A stretch of DNA of 64,000 bases from Oryzibacter oryziterrae (lineage in GTDB: Bacteria > Pseudomonadota > Alphaproteobacteria > Rhizobiales > Pleomorphomonadaceae), in contig NZ_JAKJIC010000004.1 of NCBI RefSeq assembly GCF_021864535.1, positions 186,001-250,000 on the forward strand. Reading direction: 5' to 3'. Below the pieces are notes generated by a model. It was not told the origin of the DNA and ran no database searches. It worked only from the letters and a program-made list of their open reading frames with translations. Below, piece by piece: positions 62,200-64,000 of the stretch; position 1 is the stretch's first letter, and every line of letters starts with the position of its first letter. A program made the position numbers and the translations under genes.

Positions 62200-64000
62200 T
62201 CACGTCCCCCGCGGCTTGGCCCTGCGGGTGGCTTCGGCACTGACCGGATCGTCGGGCCAGGGGTGCTTGGGATAGCGCCCCTTGAGATCCTTGGCCACAT
62301 CCTTCCAGGACCCGCGCCAGAAGCCGGGCAGGTCGCGCGTGGTCTGGATCGGGCGGTGCGCCGGCGACAGCAAAACGAGCGTCAAGGGCACCTTGCCGCC
62401 GGCGACCGAGGGATGCCGGTCGAGCCCGAACAGCTCCTGCACGCGGATCTCGATGGACGGGCCGGCTTCGGCGGCATAGTCGACGGGCACACGGCTGCCG
62501 GTCGGGGCCTCGAAATGGCTGGGCATCAGCCGGTCCATCTCCAGACGCTGGCCATAGGGCAACAGGCGGTCGAGTGCGTTGCCGAGCAGGGCGGCGTCGA
62601 GATCGTCGAGCCGGGTCACGCCTTGCGCAAACGGGGCCAGCCAGTCGTCGAGCGAGGCGGCCAGAGCCGCGTCGGAGAGATCCGGCCAACCGTCAGAAAA
62701 TGTATGATGCAGGAATGTCGAGCGTTCGCGCAGGCGGACCTGATCCTTCGACCAGCCGAGCCGATCGACGCCGATACGGCTGACGCCGGAGAGGAGCGCG
62801 GCCACGGTCTGGGGCGTATCGGGCGCGGTCACCGGCTCCTCGGCGAGCATGAGAGCGCCGAGGCTGCGGCTGCGGCGGGCGCGCACCGAACGCGAGGCAG
62901 CGTCGAAAGTCACCAGGTCCGAGGCACGGATATGGCCGGCGAACAGCGTCTCGATCTCCTCGCGGCTGATGGCAGCGCCCAGGCGGATACGCGCCCGCTC
63001 GGCCTTGCCGGTGAGGTCGGCGACGACGATGAAGGGCGCTTTCGCAAGGCCGTCATGCGCCTCGACCAGACCGCCGCGCCCGTTGGCGAGACGGAAGGCG
63101 CCGGGCGCACCGCGCGCCTGGGCGACACGGTCGGGATAGGCGAGAGCGAGCAGGGCACCGGGGGAGAGGGAGCTGGTCGACGGCTGTGTGGCGGAAGGCG
63201 GGTTACCCCTCTCTCCAACTCTCCCCCGCAAGGGGGGAGAGGGCGGGGTAGCGATTCCGCCAACATCTGGAGACGCGTGGGGCGCGCTGACGCCGTCCGG
63301 TGAGGGCTGCCGCACCATTCTGGCCCAGCGGCTGGCCATGGCGCGGGCGTCGGTGGCGCGCTGGGAGCGGTCGGAGCGATAGCGGTCGAGGCGCGCTTCG
63401 AGGTCGGTGCTGTCGCCGCCGAGGCCCTGTTCGGTGATCAGCACGGCAATGTCGGCGGCGAGACGCTCGGCACTGAGGTCGGCGGCGCGATGCACCATGT
63501 GGGCGAGGCGCGGCGGCAGCGGCAGACGCACGAGCGCCTTGCCTTCGGCCGTGATGCGGCCGGCGTCGTCAAGGGCATCGAGCGACTTCAAGAGACCGAC
63601 CGCCTCGTCCCAGGCGGGCTTGGGCGGCGGATCGAGAAAGGCGAGCGTGGCCGGATCGGTGATGCCGGAGGCGGCGAGATCCAGCACCAGCGGCGACAGG
63701 TCCGCTTCCAGGATTTCCGGCGTCGAGAAGGGCTGGAGGGCGGCGGTCTGCCCCTCGCTCCACAGGCGCCAGCAGATGCCGGGCTCGGTGCGGCCGGCGC
63801 GGCCGCGCCGCTGGTCGGCGGCGGCCCGCGAGACGCGCACGGTTTCGAGCCGGGTGAGGCCGGTGTCGGGCTCGTAGCGGGGGACGCGCGCCAGTCCGCC
63901 GTCGATGACGAGGCGCACGCCGTCGATGGTCAGCGACGTCTCGGCGATGGCAGTGGCGAGCACGAGCTTGCGGTCGGCCCCGCGACAGGGACGGATGGCG
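62200..64000 (-). CDS. hrpB: ATP-dependent helicase HrpB, C-terminal part (5' end beyond window)
   Basis: About 600 codons are visible, running off the right edge. The helicase C-terminal motifs are clear: KLVLATAIAETSLTIDGVRL and VIDGGLARVPRYEP, then motif VI QRRGRAGRTEPGICWRLW. The HA2 region and HrpB C-terminal domain follow, including LPLPPRLAHMVHRAADL, LLALAYPDRVAQARG, LPSHFEAPTGSRVPVDYA and LFGLDRHPSVAGGKVPLTLV. HrpB is a DEAH-box RNA/DNA helicase of unclear role. A REP-like palindrome lies within the frame and encodes an extra linker of about 18 residues. It ends 8 bp after the chemotaxis receptor, convergent. Confidence 0.93.
   Translation of the reverse strand, partial: AIRPCRGADRKLVLATAIAETSLTIDGVRLVIDGGLARVPRYEPDTGLTRLETVRVSRAAADQRRGRAGRTEPGICWRLWSEGQTAALQPFSTPEILEADLSPLVLDLAASGITDPATLAFLDPPPKPAWDEAVGLLKSLDALDDAGRITAEGKALVRLPLPPRLAHMVHRAADLSAERLAADIAVLITEQGLGGDSTDLEARLDRYRSDRSQRATDARAMASRWARMVRQPSPDGVSAPHASPDVGGIATPPSPPLRGRVGERGNPPSATQPSTSSLSPGALLALAYPDRVAQARGAPGAFRLANGRGGLVEAHDGLAKAPFIVVADLTGKAERARIRLGAAISREEIETLFAGHIRASDLVTFDAASRSVRARRSRSLGALMLAEEPVTAPDTPQTVAALLSGVSRIGVDRLGWSKDQVRLRERSTFLHHTFSDGWPDLSDAALAASLDDWLAPFAQGVTRLDDLDAALLGNALDRLLPYGQRLEMDRLMPSHFEAPTGSRVPVDYAAEAGPSIEIRVQELFGLDRHPSVAGGKVPLTLVLLSPAHRPIQTTRDLPGFWRGSWKDVAKDLKGRYPKHPWPDDPVSAEATRRAKPRGT
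63203..63243. repeat. REP-like palindrome inside the hrpB coding frame
   Basis: TACCCCTCTCTCCAACTC followed by TCCCCCGCAAGGGGGGAGAG: same element as the pair at 6604-6758, with a GCAA loop. Here it lies in the hrpB frame and is read through as PSPPLRGRVGERGNPP without a stop or shift. Confidence 0.85.

Overview
The window is a GC-rich chromosomal segment from an alphaproteobacterium. The gene order mutS-glnD-murJ-trpS-usp-nfu, infC beside an alpha/beta hydrolase gene, and CtrA-like promoter boxes fit Hyphomicrobiales (Rhizobiales). I cannot name the genus from sequence alone. No rRNA, tRNA, CRISPR array or complete insertion sequence was recognised.

Layout. 1-3.3 kb: housekeeping genes, namely 3'-truncated infC with a visible AUU start, an alpha/beta hydrolase, dapB and gpmA. 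3.3-6.8 kb: an accessory island holding a two-gene AbiJ-like putative defence operon (3553-5746), a perfect dyad at its promoter, about 600 bp of hairpin-rich GC-rich non-coding DNA and an inverted pair of REP-like palindromes. 6.8-20.7 kb: a LysE-type exporter, an AraC/O6-methylguanine methyltransferase fusion, a DUF2244 protein, nth, then a minus-strand run nfu, usp, trpS, murJ, glnD, mutS and a LOG-family gene. 21.4-48.1 kb: a cell-surface locus. 48.1-58.4 kb: a transporter-fused hybrid histidine kinase and its response regulator, divergent from the urea ABC transporter operon urtABCDE. 58.4-64 kb: a small secreted protein, a chemotaxis receptor and the C-terminal part of hrpB.

The surface locus is the most interesting part. 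A 3795-residue protein made of about 80 degenerate 45-46-residue repeats, with an RTX-type C-terminus, is followed by a DUF6165 gene, a 1682-residue protein carrying three TPR-plus-glycosyltransferase modules in one chain, and a second gene with a fourth such module. On the opposite strand lie a SAM methyltransferase and a GT4-type glycosyltransferase. Then comes a type I secretion operon: an HlyB-like ABC exporter with a cysteine-less peptidase-like domain, an HlyD-type adaptor, a Sel1-repeat protein and a UDP-glucuronate decarboxylase that makes UDP-xylose. My reading is a dedicated make, glycosylate and secrete system for a giant surface protein. CtrA-like TTAA-N7-TTTA boxes lie upstream of three of its transcription units, suggesting cell-cycle control. 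No outer-membrane TolC partner is in the window.

The urt region forms a second unit: a sensor kinase with an NCS1-type permease sensor domain and a LuxR-type regulator probably control urea uptake. Function calls rest on recognised motifs and family resemblance; no database search was possible.
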